64,000 nucleotides of DNA, taken from contig JAGVVL010000008.1 in the NCBI GenBank assembly GCA_018287875.1, positions 31,100-95,099 of the forward strand, given 5' to 3'. Shown in pieces: positions 12,377 through 22,970 of the stretch. This DNA comes from Nigrospora sphaerica (lineage: Eukaryota; Ascomycota; Sordariomycetes; Amphisphaeriales; Apiosporaceae). The notes under the pieces are model-generated. The model saw only the letters and a program-made list of their open reading frames with translations, was not told the origin of the DNA and made no database searches. A program made the translations under genes and the position numbers. The first letter of the stretch is position 1; each line of letters begins with the position of its first letter.

Positions 12377-12587
12377 TGTCACGCTTGCAGGAGATCGGAG
12401 GTATAGGTCAGATAAGGAATGTAGAAGTCGCCCCGAGCCTTCTAAGTGAGACCCGGACTGAAGACCTGGTTAAATACAGTTAGAGAGAGTGGAGGGCACC
12501 CCTTGAAAGCCCTCTAGTCGCTGATTGGTGAGGTCAGGTGACCTGTAGACCCTGAATCTCTACTTCAGGGGTCGCCTTAGCGCGACA
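12377..12587 (+). repeat. Small solo LTR S1 (211 bp) in the LINE-A tail, TSD TAATA
   Basis: The segment begins TGTCACGC and ends GCGCGACA, has TG...CA termini, and is flanked by TAATA at 12372-12376 and 12588-12592. The AAT/AAC tail of LINE-A continues on both sides. A homologous copy lies inverted at 45909-46117. A solo LTR of a small LTR element fits best; the internal region is absent. Confidence 0.75.
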
Positions 12588-12612
12588 TAATAATAACAAT
12601 AATAATAACAAC

Positions 12613-13160
12613 AGTCCTTGGCTGAAGTTGGGGACTTCCGCAATCAGGTCGGACCAAGTGACCGTGAACTTCTTGTCGCCATATTCCTGGAGGATTCGCT
12701 TGGCCCATTTGTCGACACCATCTTGATCAAGCGTTCCCTCTTGTCGCGAGGTGGTCGCGTCGTTGTCTTCTTTCGCCCGGCTGTTCGTTGGCTGAGTGGC
12801 ATCCTTCAGGGCGTACCTGCCATCTTCCAGTCTTAGGTCGTGATCGGAACGTTCTGCGTTGCCACCCCGAAGTCCACGCTTTCCGTAAATCCACGCAGCT
12901 GCTAGCGCCACGCCCTTGGCGTATCGGTACTGCGCTACCGCGCTATGCCTGTAATCGCTTAGAGAATCAGTACAACGGTACGGAGAGGCAAATGGACCGT
13001 GCGCAATGTGTACCGCGCCAACGCACCTCACGATTCATGCCTTAGTGTTGCAGATTCTTACTCTAAGAGGTAAAACGCTGCCAAGCGCTGCTGCGTTTCC
13101 ACCGTGGATTTGAGGTCTCTTGCTAGTGTGCCGTGAATCCACGCTGGCTACCGTATTGCC
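12613..13160 (-). other. Unrecognised ORF fragment and flank of a decayed transposon
   Basis: A minus-strand frame (to about 13031) contains protein-like sequence WAKRILQEYGDKKFTVTWSD before being cut by the LINE tail. I do not recognise a family. The rest leads into the Harbinger-like relic and may be its 5' flank. Confidence 0.25.
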
Positions 13161-14190
13161 ATGCGTTTTATTATTTTGCTGCGTACACCATACAAATCAA
13201 CAAAGCCACGTCAATTATTAGCCACGCCAGCTATGCCTCAGCAGCCCTTTAGACTCCGTAAGAAACGCTTCGTGAGGCTGGTGCTGCGTACGCTGTTGCA
13301 ACTAGCGCCAGCGCTATTCCGGCATCTGCGACGGCGACCGCAACAGCTGCAGGACCTGCTGCTAGGCTGGCAGAGGCCTTAACGCCAACTCATCCACCCC
13401 GAGGGGCCTCTTGGCTCGCTGCGGTATGCCGATTATCTACTGCAAGGCTCGGAGACGCAGTTTTTCCAGCTCTTTCGCCTCACTAAGCCTTAGTTCTGGC
13501 GTCTGCTTGCCTGGCTAGAGGACCGCGGCGGTCTTGTTAATACGCAGTACCAGACGACGGCGTTAAAGCTGTTAATATTCCTCTGGATCCTAGCGTACGC
13601 AGAGCCTCAGCGTAACGTGGCTCATAAGTTCCTATGCGCTCAATCCACGGTGTCAGCGGTGTTCCATTCGCTACTGCCCTTATTCATCCAGCTATTCCGG
13701 GCCTTCGTGCGCTAGTTAATGGAGACGTACCTATCGCCAGAGGTTGAGTTGCTAGAGAAACGCCGGTTCCGAGCTTCAGCGGCTGCGTTGGTGCTATCGA
13801 CGGCACCTTGTTGAACCTCTTTTTACCGGAGCGCCAGCGAAAGCAGCAGCGTTAGCGGAGCCGGCACGGCGCTACGCAGCAGAACGTCTTCGCTGCTGTG
13901 TATCATGATAAATCGTTTGCGTACTGTCGCACCAGAGCGGCACGGGAAAGATAGAAACGGACTTCAAGGTTGTTCATTAAAGGAAAACTAACGCAAGGAA
14001 AGATGCTAGACATGGCAGACTATATACTGAAGCTTGCCAGGGCTCCTGTGGAGCTTCTCACGTGACCCCACTAACAGGTTGTCGACCTTGGGAATACCCT
14101 CACGGCGCGACACGTACGTATTAGCTCATCCCTCTGCACAGGACATTCTTTTCTGGCACCTACTGTTAGCGCCAGCCCGCTATTTACTGC
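13161..14190 (+). pseudogene. Decayed Harbinger/PIF-like (DDE_4) transposase
   Basis: The frame shows a basic N-terminus, an HTH-like stretch (TTALKLLIFLWILAYAEPQR, then an STVSAVFH segment) and the DDE_4 landmark GCVGAIDGTLLNLFLPERQ followed by QQNVFAAVYHDKSFAY. These match the usual order in HARBI1-like proteins. Four in-frame stops are TAA or TAG, each where Gln is plausible, as expected from CpA-to-TpA mutation. There is a one-base deficit just before GCVGAIDGT. A 188 bp solo LTR splits the ORF after FAY; reading across the LTR plus one target copy gives VLAHPSAQDILFW in the same frame. No terminal repeats were identified. Confidence 0.6.
13925..14112 (+). repeat. Small solo LTR S2 (188 bp) with TSD CGTAC
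   Basis: Begins TGTCGCAC, ends GCGCGACA, and is flanked by CGTAC at 13920-13924 and 14113-14117. It shares a ggcagactatatact core and a CACGTG box with the 199 bp copy at 39020-39218. It interrupts the transposase relic, and its removal restores the frame. Confidence 0.8.
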
Positions 14191-14468
14191 CAAATCCTTA
14201 ACAACCCTCCAACGGTGCCTCAACGCCAACCCAGAGGCCAGATGGACTCTGGGACCATCATCGTGATGGCTTCACCTCCTCGTGAGGACACCGTCGATGA
14301 GGTGATGACGGGAAACGATCCTCCCGGCCACCTTGAAGAAGCTTCCCCACTTATACTCACAAGAGGAAGCGAACGGGGCAGAATGAGGCCCCTGCGAACG
14401 GTCCACTGCGAAACCGAAGGAAGGTCGACGACACTCGAGAAACTTCGACGACGGAAGAAGCCGCGGCC

Positions 14469-15707
14469 ATGGTACAAGGACACCAGCCGGCTTCGGACGC
14501 ACTAGCCCCGGTTTTAAGCGATATGGATAAGCGACACGACACCCGAAGATCGGTACTCACTAAGATTGCCCACGCCTTAGACAGCATCATCGAAGAATAC
14601 CACGATGAGGACAAGGAACTAGCTGCAGAGATTACGAAAGGTTTTACAGCGTTCCTACAGGCTAAGATCGGGCACACAACTCACCCCCACCCGAACGAAC
14701 GCCTCCTACCGGAGACCGGCCCGACCCATGCGGAGCCTCTCGGGGCCCCCACGCGCAGCTGGGCCGACGTCGCTCGAACGGGACAAAAGCCATCGCCTCA
14801 AGACAGCGCAAACAAGCGGACCCAGCAAGCGAACCAACGAGAGGACCTCCGAGTTCTCATGAGAATCCCAGAGGAACACCGAAGCTGGGCACATGCCCAG
14901 TACAACTTCTCCCTACGACAGGCCGTATGCAAGACCCTAGACCTATCTCTAGCCGATGTTCCCGATGTCTACCATACAGCTACAGGCGTCGCCGTCCGCC
15001 CAAGAAACAAGGAAATAAAGGAGACACTACTCCGAAGGAAAGAAGAACTGGCGCGAAGCCTCCGAGCTAACGCAGTCGAGGTCCCGATCACGTGGGTGAA
15101 CTACGTCGTCCCCGGCTGCCCGACGCGCCTCCCGAACATTTTCGGCGAGACATTCGAGACAGACACTCTATTACGAGACGAAGTCATTGCGCAAACCGGC
15201 GTCGCGCCAGTAAGCGTGCGCTGGTCACGACAGGAACCGATTCCGGGGACGAATAAGAGATCATGCATCGTCTCGTTCCTACAGAAAGTCCGTCAGTTCC
15301 GGCTCTTTGCAGTGAGCGGGCCCGCCCGGCTGATCGAGAAGCGGACAACCCCCAGCAGACACAACCCGGGCTGCCAAGGATACCACCCGAGCCGATTTTG
15401 CACACGAACAGACAGATGCGAAAACTGCAGCGCCCGACTCCCGGCAGGACATAACCACCCACAGCCGTGCCAGCAACGCCCACGGTGTGCGAACTGCTAT
15501 GGGCCTGCTCCAGCGAACCACGAGAACTGTCCGGCGAAGCCAGTGGTGAAACACGGAAAACTGGTACGCCTCACACGAAGCGAGCTTGTAAAGATCCGCC
15601 AGACGGGCAACCTGCTTTATAAGGCAGCCCAACCACAAGAAACAAGCCAGGAGGCAATACACAAGAGGAGGCCAGACCGGATACCGGCAGGAACACCGCC
15701 GATGTGA
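14469..15707 (+). CDS. LINE-B ORF1, gag-like protein
   Basis: The frame is intact from ATG 14469 to TGA 15707 (412 codons). The middle resembles LINE gag domains (SWAHAQYNFSLRQAVCKTL, then TATGVAVRPRNKE). The C-terminus carries Cys/His clusters CQGYHPSRFCTRTDRCENC and CANCYGPAPANHENC. A more N-terminal piece in another frame (MDSGTIIVMASPP, from 14242) probably belongs to the same protein after a frame change near 14450-14470, so the annotated start is provisional. Confidence 0.75.
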   Translation: MVQGHQPASDALAPVLSDMDKRHDTRRSVLTKIAHALDSIIEEYHDEDKELAAEITKGFTAFLQAKIGHTTHPHPNERLLPETGPTHAEPLGAPTRSWADVARTGQKPSPQDSANKRTQQANQREDLRVLMRIPEEHRSWAHAQYNFSLRQAVCKTLDLSLADVPDVYHTATGVAVRPRNKEIKETLLRRKEELARSLRANAVEVPITWVNYVVPGCPTRLPNIFGETFETDTLLRDEVIAQTGVAPVSVRWSRQEPIPGTNKRSCIVSFLQKVRQFRLFAVSGPARLIEKRTTPSRHNPGCQGYHPSRFCTRTDRCENCSARLPAGHNHPQPCQQRPRCANCYGPAPANHENCPAKPVVKHGKLVRLTRSELVKIRQTGNLLYKAAQPQETSQEAIHKRRPDRIPAGTPPM

Positions 15708-15824
15708 CTATGGAGGACCCCACTCACACGCCCATAGATTTCTCAGGAAGACGGCCCCAGTCCTCCCAAGAAGACAAGCCGAAGCGCAATCGAAGGAACA
15801 TCCCACGCATCGACTATAGCGTGC

Positions 15825-18800
15825 TTGACCGTATGGGCCCTGGGGACGATGAATAAAGCAAACTACCGAACACGCTCGACACGTATTAAGCTAGAACGAC
15901 AAGTCCTACAGGTCGCGCAGGCTAACGTGGGCAAATCGCCGCCGGCACACACGGCTTTACTGCAACAATGCTGGGAGGACCATATCGACGTGGTCCTCGT
16001 ACAGGAACTATCCGTTACGAAAGACGGCCGAAACAGATTCAACTCACACCCGGGCTACAGTGCTTACGTCCCGGTCGATAGCTGGGATGGAGTCGCCTCT
16101 CAACCTCGGGTTATGACTTACGTCAACAAAAGCAGCAGGCTAAAGACGAGACAAAAGCGGCCATGGAAGACTAGAGACCTCCTATGGCTCGAAATCGACC
16201 ACTTCATCTTCATCAATGTGTACAGACCCCCAAAAGAGCCGCTAAGCCAGGCGACACAACTCCTATTAAACCTGCGACCACCATCCCACTGCATCGTCGC
16301 AGGGGACTTCAACGCCTGGTATAACGCTTGGGACCCCGATGTGGCCCTAACCCGCAATGGAGGTTCCGAGATCCACGACTGGGCTGTCGCCAACGGGCTT
16401 GGCTACATTGGGGAGATTGGGATCCCTACCCACGCCGCGGGACGGACCATCGACCTAGCCTTTTCTAACATCCCTTTTGCGGCAGCGGAGGTAAACCCGA
16501 GGCTTCGGACAGGAGCAGACCACGAAACGATCCGAATCTCGATCCCTAGAGGTGAACAGACATAGGGGACGCAGTTCCGGTACTCGATACCAGACCACAA
16601 ACTCGAAGCTTTTGCCGGCACCGTCGAGCTAGGCATGCAAAGCCTCACGCCACTTCCTCTGGTACCGACGACGGATCAGCTGGATCAACGGGCAACGAAG
16701 ATCCTAGGCGTATTACGTAGAGCGCTAGAAACGATCGGGAAGCAGCCAGCTAAGGACGGTCGCAAGGCACCATGGTGGACCGACGCCTGCCGGGAAGCTC
16801 GAGATGCGTTCCGACGAGCAAGAAGGCAACACCAAGGGGACTGGAGGCACCTAGAAGAACGGAAACGCTTCCTCGCGGTGGTACGGAGAGAAAAGCGGGA
16901 GTACTGGCGACGGCAAATCGACTCGATCTAGTCCGACAAGGACCTATATAAGGTCGTCGGATGGCATAAGCTGCAGCCCGCCTTACAAGCGCCACCTCTA
17001 GTTATTGAAGACAAGACGATTGAGGACACGGAAGAAAAGGCACACGCTCTACGCAAGGCTCTCCTAGAGCGTTTTACGGACGCCGAAGACCTCGAGGACG
17101 ACCCTCTCAAGATCCCTACGGTACCGCGACGTACCCTGCCCTGGGATGCCTACATCTTAAGAGAAGAGCTAGCAGCCGCCACGATCGCGGTAAAGAGCAC
17201 CTCGCCGGGGGCCGATAGCATCTCAGTACGACTGCTAAAAGCGTGTTAAGAGGTCATCTAAGAACCCGTACGATCCCTCTTCTAAGCTTGTCTACAGATT
17301 GGTCACCACCCACGCCCATTCCGCACAGCCGAGGTCGTGATACTGCGGAAGCCGAATAAGAAAGACCTCTCGAACCCTCGCTCATGGCGACCGATCTCGC
17401 TTCTCTCCTGCCTCGGGAAGGGCCTCGAGAGGCTCGTAGCGAGACGCATAGCTAATACCACGCTCTTATATAGGGTGGTCAGCCCACAACAGGCGGGCGC
17501 TTTGCCGACTCGGGCAGCCTCAGACCTCCTTGCCTGCCTCACACATGAGATCGAGCATTCCCTAGAGAACAAGGGCACGGCTTCGATCCTCACCGTGGAC
17601 GTGAAAGGCGTATTCGACACCACCTTTAAGAGACGCCTCATGCTCCGTATGAGACAACAGGGTTGGGCCACGCAGCTAGTCAAGTTTGTAGGCTCCTTCA
17701 TGGAAGAAAGACAAGCGCGGATCCGACTTGAGGACGTTATAACAACGCCACAGACGATCCAATGCGGCCTACCATAGGGATCTCCCACCTCCCTAATACT
17801 CTTCCTTCTATACATTGCGGACATTCTACTCGAAGACACCAAACACCGATTCGGATACGCGGACGATATATGCTTCTACCGAGCCAGCAAGTCCCTACAC
17901 GACAACACGAGACAGTTAGCGAATGACCTAAACGACGTCCTCAACTGGGGTGAGGAACATAAAGTCACCATCGACCCGGAAAAAAGCGAGCTGCTCCATT
18001 TCACATACGCAAGGAGCCCAGAGGAACTCCCCAGTGTGGCGGCACGGGACCACGGGCTGACTATAAACGCCTCGGTCCAGCCCGTGCGATGGCTCGGTGT
18101 CTGGTTTAACTCGAAACTTCGGTTCACGGAGCACGTGAAGAAGAGAGCGGCACAGGCTCGGATTCTCATACAACACCTACGGAGCCTAGCTAACACCCAG
18201 CGAGGCCCCCCGCCAAAAGCTCTCCGGAAGGCCATCTACACCTGCGTCCTCCCCACCCTCACCTATGGGGCGGAGGCATGGTACGAGGGGCGTACGAAGA
18301 TCCGGAAGAAAGCGCGCCGGCAGCTCAACATAGAGGTGCCGACCCGACAGGAGGCACACATGGACGAACTAGATAGGGTCCTAAGGGAGGCTATACGGGC
18401 AGTACTGCCTATATGGAAGACAACACCTTTAGCCACGCTATATAGGGACGCAGGTGTCCCAACGGCGCGAATCGCATTAGAAGCGGCGTTCTATCGCTTC
18501 GGACAACGGCTCCAGTCGGTAGACAGGGACCATATGCTGACCACGTGTATAGCGCTGCGGCCGTACCCTCCTAGCATTAAATACGGCTCCCTACAACCAG
18601 CGCGGACCAGGCTTCAGAGAGCAGCCAGACTCCTACCCGAAATTCCGAGGCCATATTACGTCCCGAAGAGATACACGCCGAAGCAGGAGTCGCAGAAAGA
18701 TAAGAAGACAACAGCGAAGGAGTTTACCGTGTGGCAGACAAGACTACCCGATACCCACCTTATCGTCTTCTCGGATGGGTCGAAGGGACCTAACGAAGCA

Positions 18801-19610
18801 GTCGGCTGGGGTTTCGCTATCTACCGAAATGGACGAAAAATCAGCTAAGGCAAGGGCCGACTAGGCCTTGCGGAGGTCTTCGACGGAGAGGTCGTGGGAG
18901 CGTGGCAAGGTCTACGCTAAGCCCACCGAATTAACCCAGGCGCGACAATCCACGTCTGCCTAGATAATACGTCTGTCATCCAAGGTCTCATGGGAAACGC
19001 GCCGAAAAGCTCACAAGAGGCCTTCCTCGGCTTCCAAGAACTAGCGACTATAGCGGACGTCCGCGTCCGATGGATACCTGGCCACGAGGGCATCCAAGGG
19101 AACGAAGAGGCCGACAGGCTGGCGAAGGAAGGGGCCGCGCTCCCAGCAGATCACACAGCCCAGGCTACGTACGCAGGTATAAAGCGACTTCAGAAAACAA
19201 TCATCGAGAAACAGTTTGCTGCATAGTGGGAGGAAGCCTCTTAAGGGTGCAAGCGCTACCGAGAACTTGGGTTCACCGATGCTACTCTCAAGGCTCCAAT
19301 AGAGCTTGACCTCCCTAGGCAGACACTTCATAATTTCCTCGCGCTCCGATCAGGACATGGAGACTTCGACTGGTACCATAGGAAGTTCCGACGCCGCCAG
19401 AACGATCGATGCGTATGTCGCATGCTGCGAACACCGGAACATCTAGTCCTCTGCCGGAAAACGCGGAGGCACCAGGCCTGGTGGCCGAAGTTCGACCCCG
19501 AACCGAAAACCCTAAAGGAATACTGGCAATGGCTGGTGCACAACCCAGGAAAGTTCCAGCTCTTCGTGAAGCTGACAAAGTACTATGAAGACATATGCTC
19601 CCACCGGTAG
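15825..19610 (+). pseudogene. LINE-B ORF2, endonuclease-RT-RNase H, broken only by TAA/TAG
   Basis: A single reading frame runs across 3.8 kb without an indel. Domains in order: AP endonuclease (VAQANVGKSPPAHTALLQQ, VLVQELSV, GDFNAWYNAWDP, TIDLAF), reverse transcriptase (SWRPISLLSCLGKGLERL, VDVKGVFDTTFKRRL, GLP-stop-GSPTS, FGYADD), RNase H (IVFSDGSKGPNEAVGWGF, CLDNTS, WIPGHEGIQGNEEADRLA) and a C-terminal zinc segment (CVCRMLRTPEHLVLC). About ten in-frame stops occur, near 16564, 16930, 17247, 17259, 17283, 17776, 18847, 18918, 19225 and 19242. All are TAA or TAG; the one in the RT motif PQGS is clearly Gln to stop. This fits RIP-like CpA-to-TpA change. Confidence 0.85.
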
Positions 19611-19831
19611 GTCGTAGAGGTACTCTTCATGAAGCAGAAGCTTTAAATACGGAGAAAGCGCCGGGAACGAGCTCGCACGGAGGAGCCACGGAGACGGTTA
19701 GACCAAATTTTTGCCTTTGGGCTCGACATGCGGGATATCTCGTGTACATGTAGATAGACTCTCGCACGCCAGATGCCCCTCGGGAGGCGGGGCAATGTCC
19801 CAACGTGGCGATAATACAACAACAACAACAA

Positions 19832-20303
19832 CATAAGTTCATCTCCCCCACGGCTTTCCCGAGGGCGGTGTCCTACAACGATTATAGATTTTGGCGTCCC
19901 GGGGATTGCCTAGACTTCTATTTTAGACCCTGATTCACCTGCCATGCATACTGAGTTATATTGCGAAAATCCTTAGATTTAGCCTAATCAATTTCTATCT
20001 GTAAATGTGCCATGACATGTGTTCCGTTAGGAAAATGCGCTGAGAAAATCCTGGTTCAGTGGAACGCGTGTGTATAAGGGAGGCCGCCTCCCTCTTTTTA
20101 GTCTGGAGATCTGGCTCTTCAATTATCCTGATTATTTGTCCACTTTCAACATGTGCTGCACATTGTACCAATCCATTCGCTCCGGTATAAAGTCAAGGGC
20201 AGCCCACGCAGCGGGCAGCAAAATCCATTCCTTGCTTAACACGTTGAGTTGACCGTCTCTATCTACTCTTACAAGGCCTCGTCGAGCGCGCCGTCGCGCG
20301 TCG
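19832..20303. other. Intergenic, no gene seen
   Basis: Lies between the LINE-B tail and the 3' end of the second GH3 gene. Moderately AT-rich, with no protein-like ORF or repeat recognised. Confidence 0.5.
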
Positions 20304-22859
20304 CTACAAATGGTTCCACCACCGCTCCGTGGTGACGACGAACTCGGCCGTCTGGTCGCCCACGCGGACGCCGTATGTGCCGGCGGCGCGGTGCCACGCG
20401 CGGCGCGCCTCGTCCCAGTAGCTGCAGGCCATGTCCAGGTCCACCTCGAGAGTGACGGTGCGCTCCTCGCCGGGCGCCATCTCGGGAACCTTGGTGAAGG
20501 CCTGAAGCTCCTTCGCGGGGCGCCAGACGCCACCCGCTACGGCCGGCGGCGCGACGTACAGCTGCACGACCTCGCGCCCGGCCACGGCGCCCGCGTTGCG
20601 CAGCCGCACTTCGCACGCCAGGGTGCCGCCCGGCGTCGCCGTCTCGTCGGCGCGCGCGGCGAGGCCGCCGTACGCCCAGGCCGTGTACGAGAGGCCGAAG
20701 CCGAAGGGCCAGCGGACGCGGCCGGCGCGGCCGGCGGCGCGGTAGCCGACACCGACGCCCTCGGCGTAGGACACAGCCACGCTGCCGTCCGCGAGCCGGC
20801 GCGGCGGGAAGTTGTCGCTGCTCGGCGCGTCCGCCAGCGTGTCGAACCACGTGGTGGCGAGCCGGCCGCTGGGGCAGGCGCGGCCGGCGAGCAGGTCGAC
20901 GGCGGCGCGGGCGCCCTCCTGGCCGGGGAAGTGGGCGAGCAGGACGGCGTCGACGACGTCAGCGACGGCGCTCACGTCGAACGGGCAGCCGCAGTGCAGG
21001 ACGAGCACTGTGGCTTTGGAGGCCGCGGCCACGGCCTGGACCAGCCGCGCCTGGTTGTCAGGCAGGCGGATGTCCTCAAGGTCGAAGCCCTCGGACTCGT
21101 ACTGCGCGTTGCGGCCGGCGTAGATGACGCTGACGTCGGCGCCGCGCGCGACGCGCACCGCCTCGGCAATCTGCTCCGCCTCGTCCTCGGCCTCTTCGAA
21201 CAGGAGGGCGGCGGCGTACGGCGTGGGCTCGCCGACGGTGAGGGCATCGGGCCCCTGCATAACGAGCTCGACGGCATAGCCCGTGCCGGCCTCCATGGCA
21301 ACCTCCGCCCGCGTCTCGAGGATGGCATGGTTGAAAGGAACTGTTCCGTCGTGACGGCGGGCGCCGGCCCCGCGGCCACCTGCCGCCCGTCGACGGCCAG
21401 GGTGAAGGCGCCCGTGCAGCGCGCGGCTAGGATGTGGCGGCCCGTCGTTGTGGGGGTGAGCAACGTCGAGATCCGCACGAACGACCCGGGCACCTTTAGG
21501 CCCGGCTTGAACTCGCCCAGCATCCAGACCTTGGGGTCCTCCTGGTGCTCCTCCAGGACGGCCGCGTCAGGCGCGTCGTTGTTGAAGAAGGCGACGTCGG
21601 CGCCCGGCCGGCCGTCGCAGGCACGAAGCTTCTCGAGGGGCGGAGGCGGGATGAGGCGCCGCGTGCGCACGCCGGGAGTGTACGCGACGTCGTCACCAAA
21701 GGTCTCGCGGAAGGCGTCGAGCGGGGAGTGGCGGTACTGCGGAGTGCAGGACGCGCTGCCGCCGCCGGTGATGACGGGGTCGCGCGCGAACTCACCCACG
21801 AGGGCGACGCGGGCGCCTGAATTAAGCGGCAGGACCCCTCGCTCGTTCTTAAGCAGGACCATGCCGCCGCGGGCGATCTCGCGGGCCAGCTCGTTGGCCT
21901 CGGGGCTGATATCGGAGCGCTCGGGCGCCGTCCCGTGACAGGCGCGCGTGCGGTCGCGCAGCTCCAGCATCTTGAGGACGCGGGCGTCGATCCGGCCTCA
22001 GAGATCTCGCCGGTTTTCATGCTGGCGACGAGGCGCGGGCCCCGGAAGACGGGCAGCGGCATCGTCATGTCCGACTGGTTCGCCGTGCACGACACGGTGG
22101 GCCCCATCCGGGCCGGCCTCGACCTCGAGAAGCCCCAGTCGCCGCGCAGGACGTCCTGGACCAGCTGGCCGTGCGCGCTGCAGAAGGTGCCGTCGACCTT
22201 GTTGTACCTGACCGTCCGCGGGTTAGCGGGGCACCGGGCGCCGAGGCTGGGGGGGACGGTGGGGTGTCTTACGCGGACATGATGCCTTCGGGGTCGCAGG
22301 CGCGCAGAAGGTGCTGCCAGGCGGCGAGGTAGATCTCGCGCAGCGTGAGGCCGTCGACGCGCTCGCGCACGTCGTAGAAGTGGCGCAGCACCTCGGCGTC
22401 GTTAGCGACGAAGTGCTTGGGGCAGGAGCCGAGGCCGCCGGCCTGGACGCCGTTCACGATGGCGGCGGCGAGCTGGCCCGACAGCAGCGGGTCTTCGGAG
22501 AAGCACTCGAAGTTGCGGCCGCCGCGCGGGTCGCGGTGCAGGTTGATGGTCGGGCCCAGCACAACCTGGGCGCTCTTGAGGCGGGCCTGGCGGGCCAGCT
22601 CGCCGCCGAGCCGGCCCAGCAGCGCCGCATCCCAGGTCGCGCCGTAGCACTTGGTGTTGGGGAAAGCGGCTGTCGGCAGGCTGGCATCGAAGCCCGTGGG
22701 CCGGATACCGTTGACCGAGTCGGCGACGCGCAGCGCCGGGATACCCAGCCGCTCCACGCCCGCGGCGTGCGAGAAGTCGCGTCCCGACAGCAGCGTCACC
22801 TTCTCCTCAAGTGTCAGCTGCGGCAGCAGGCTCACAAAGCTGGCGGTGGGTGAGGCCAT
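20304..22859 (-). CDS. GH3 beta-glucosidase with PA14 insert; catalytic segment inverted as assembled
   Basis: An intracellular-type GH3 enzyme (no signal peptide) of about 840 residues. The start at 22859 gives MASPTASFVSLLPQLTLEEK. GH3 N-terminal landmarks follow (RVADSVNGIRPT, GRNFECFSEDPLLSG, KHFVANDAE), then a 65 bp intron (22208-22272, gtaaga...gctaac...cag) joining GIMSA to YNKVDG. After GDWGF the expected nucleophile segment SGIVMSDW is missing on this strand and is found on the plus strand (22055-22128). The frame resumes at PLPVFRGPRLVASM. A PA14-like domain (EDPKVWMLGEFKPGLKV, AFTLAVDGRQVAAG) and a fibronectin-like C-terminus (REVVQLYV, TYGVRVGD) follow. Two one-base deficits occur near 21992-21995 and at the 21334-21336 run. 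It is probably the deglucosylating enzyme of the cluster. A LINE-A fragment lies 110 bases upstream of its start. Confidence 0.85.
22055..22128 (+). other. Micro-inversion carrying the GH3 catalytic Asp segment
   Basis: On the plus strand this segment encodes SGIVMSDWFAVHDTVG and on to AGLDLE, exactly the piece missing from the minus-strand GH3 gene between GDWGF and PLPVFRGPR. The inferred ancestral order has a 9 bp inverted repeat (agcggcatc / gatgccgct) at the two breakpoints, one arm of which is now absent. The gene is otherwise collinear. Confidence 0.8.
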
Positions 22860-22970
22860 GGCGAATGAAAGGGAGCTGTTGGGGGGGTGTTTGTGACGAT
22901 GGCGAGTCGTTGCCGACTGGCCCGCCGCTCATTCATACGACCGAGTGATACTGCGGCAATATACGCTTTC

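Larger units (their letters stand above)
7536..12612 (+). mobile_element. LINE-A copy 1 (Tad-like non-LTR retrotransposon, near full length)
   Basis: A roughly 4.85 kb element shares its 5' end (ttttcgaaaccga..cccacacagcg) with the copy at 38591 and its 3' end with the copies at 22971 and 38521. It has a 5' UTR, ORF1 (gag-like, three zinc knuckles), ORF2 (AP endonuclease, reverse transcriptase, C-terminal zinc segment) and an (AAT/AAC)n tail from about 12360. A 211 bp solo LTR (12377-12587) interrupts the tail. I could not identify a flanking target duplication. The 5' end abuts the monooxygenase relic. Confidence 0.9.
14215..19831 (+). mobile_element. LINE-B (Tad-like non-LTR retrotransposon with RNase H)
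   Basis: The element has ORF1 with Cys/His knuckles, ORF2 with AP endonuclease, reverse transcriptase and RNase H, a 3' UTR and an aacaacaacaac tail ending near 19831. It differs in sequence and domain content from LINE-A. No target duplication was recognised. The 5' end is approximate and adjoins the Harbinger-like relic. Confidence 0.85.

Noticed and set aside
12377..12587. S1 as part of the LINE-A 3' UTR
   Set aside because: The tail repeat continues on both sides with a TAATA duplication, other LINE-A 3' ends lack it, and an inverted copy occurs elsewhere.
15825..19610. Stop-codon reassignment (TAA/TAG read as Gln) suggested by LINE-B
   Set aside because: Host genes in the window end normally at TAA/TAG and do not use them internally; RIP-like CpA-to-TpA mutation explains the transposon pattern.
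20310..21938. Long plus-strand ORF of 542 codons
   Set aside because: It is antisense to the GH3/PA14 gene; GC-rich coding DNA gives long shadow ORFs, and its composition (Arg/Ala/Gly-rich) has no recognisable domain.
20304..22859. Intron as explanation for the missing SDW segment
   Set aside because: The segment is present in reverse complement at exactly the right place, with intact flanking codons, so inversion fits better than splicing.
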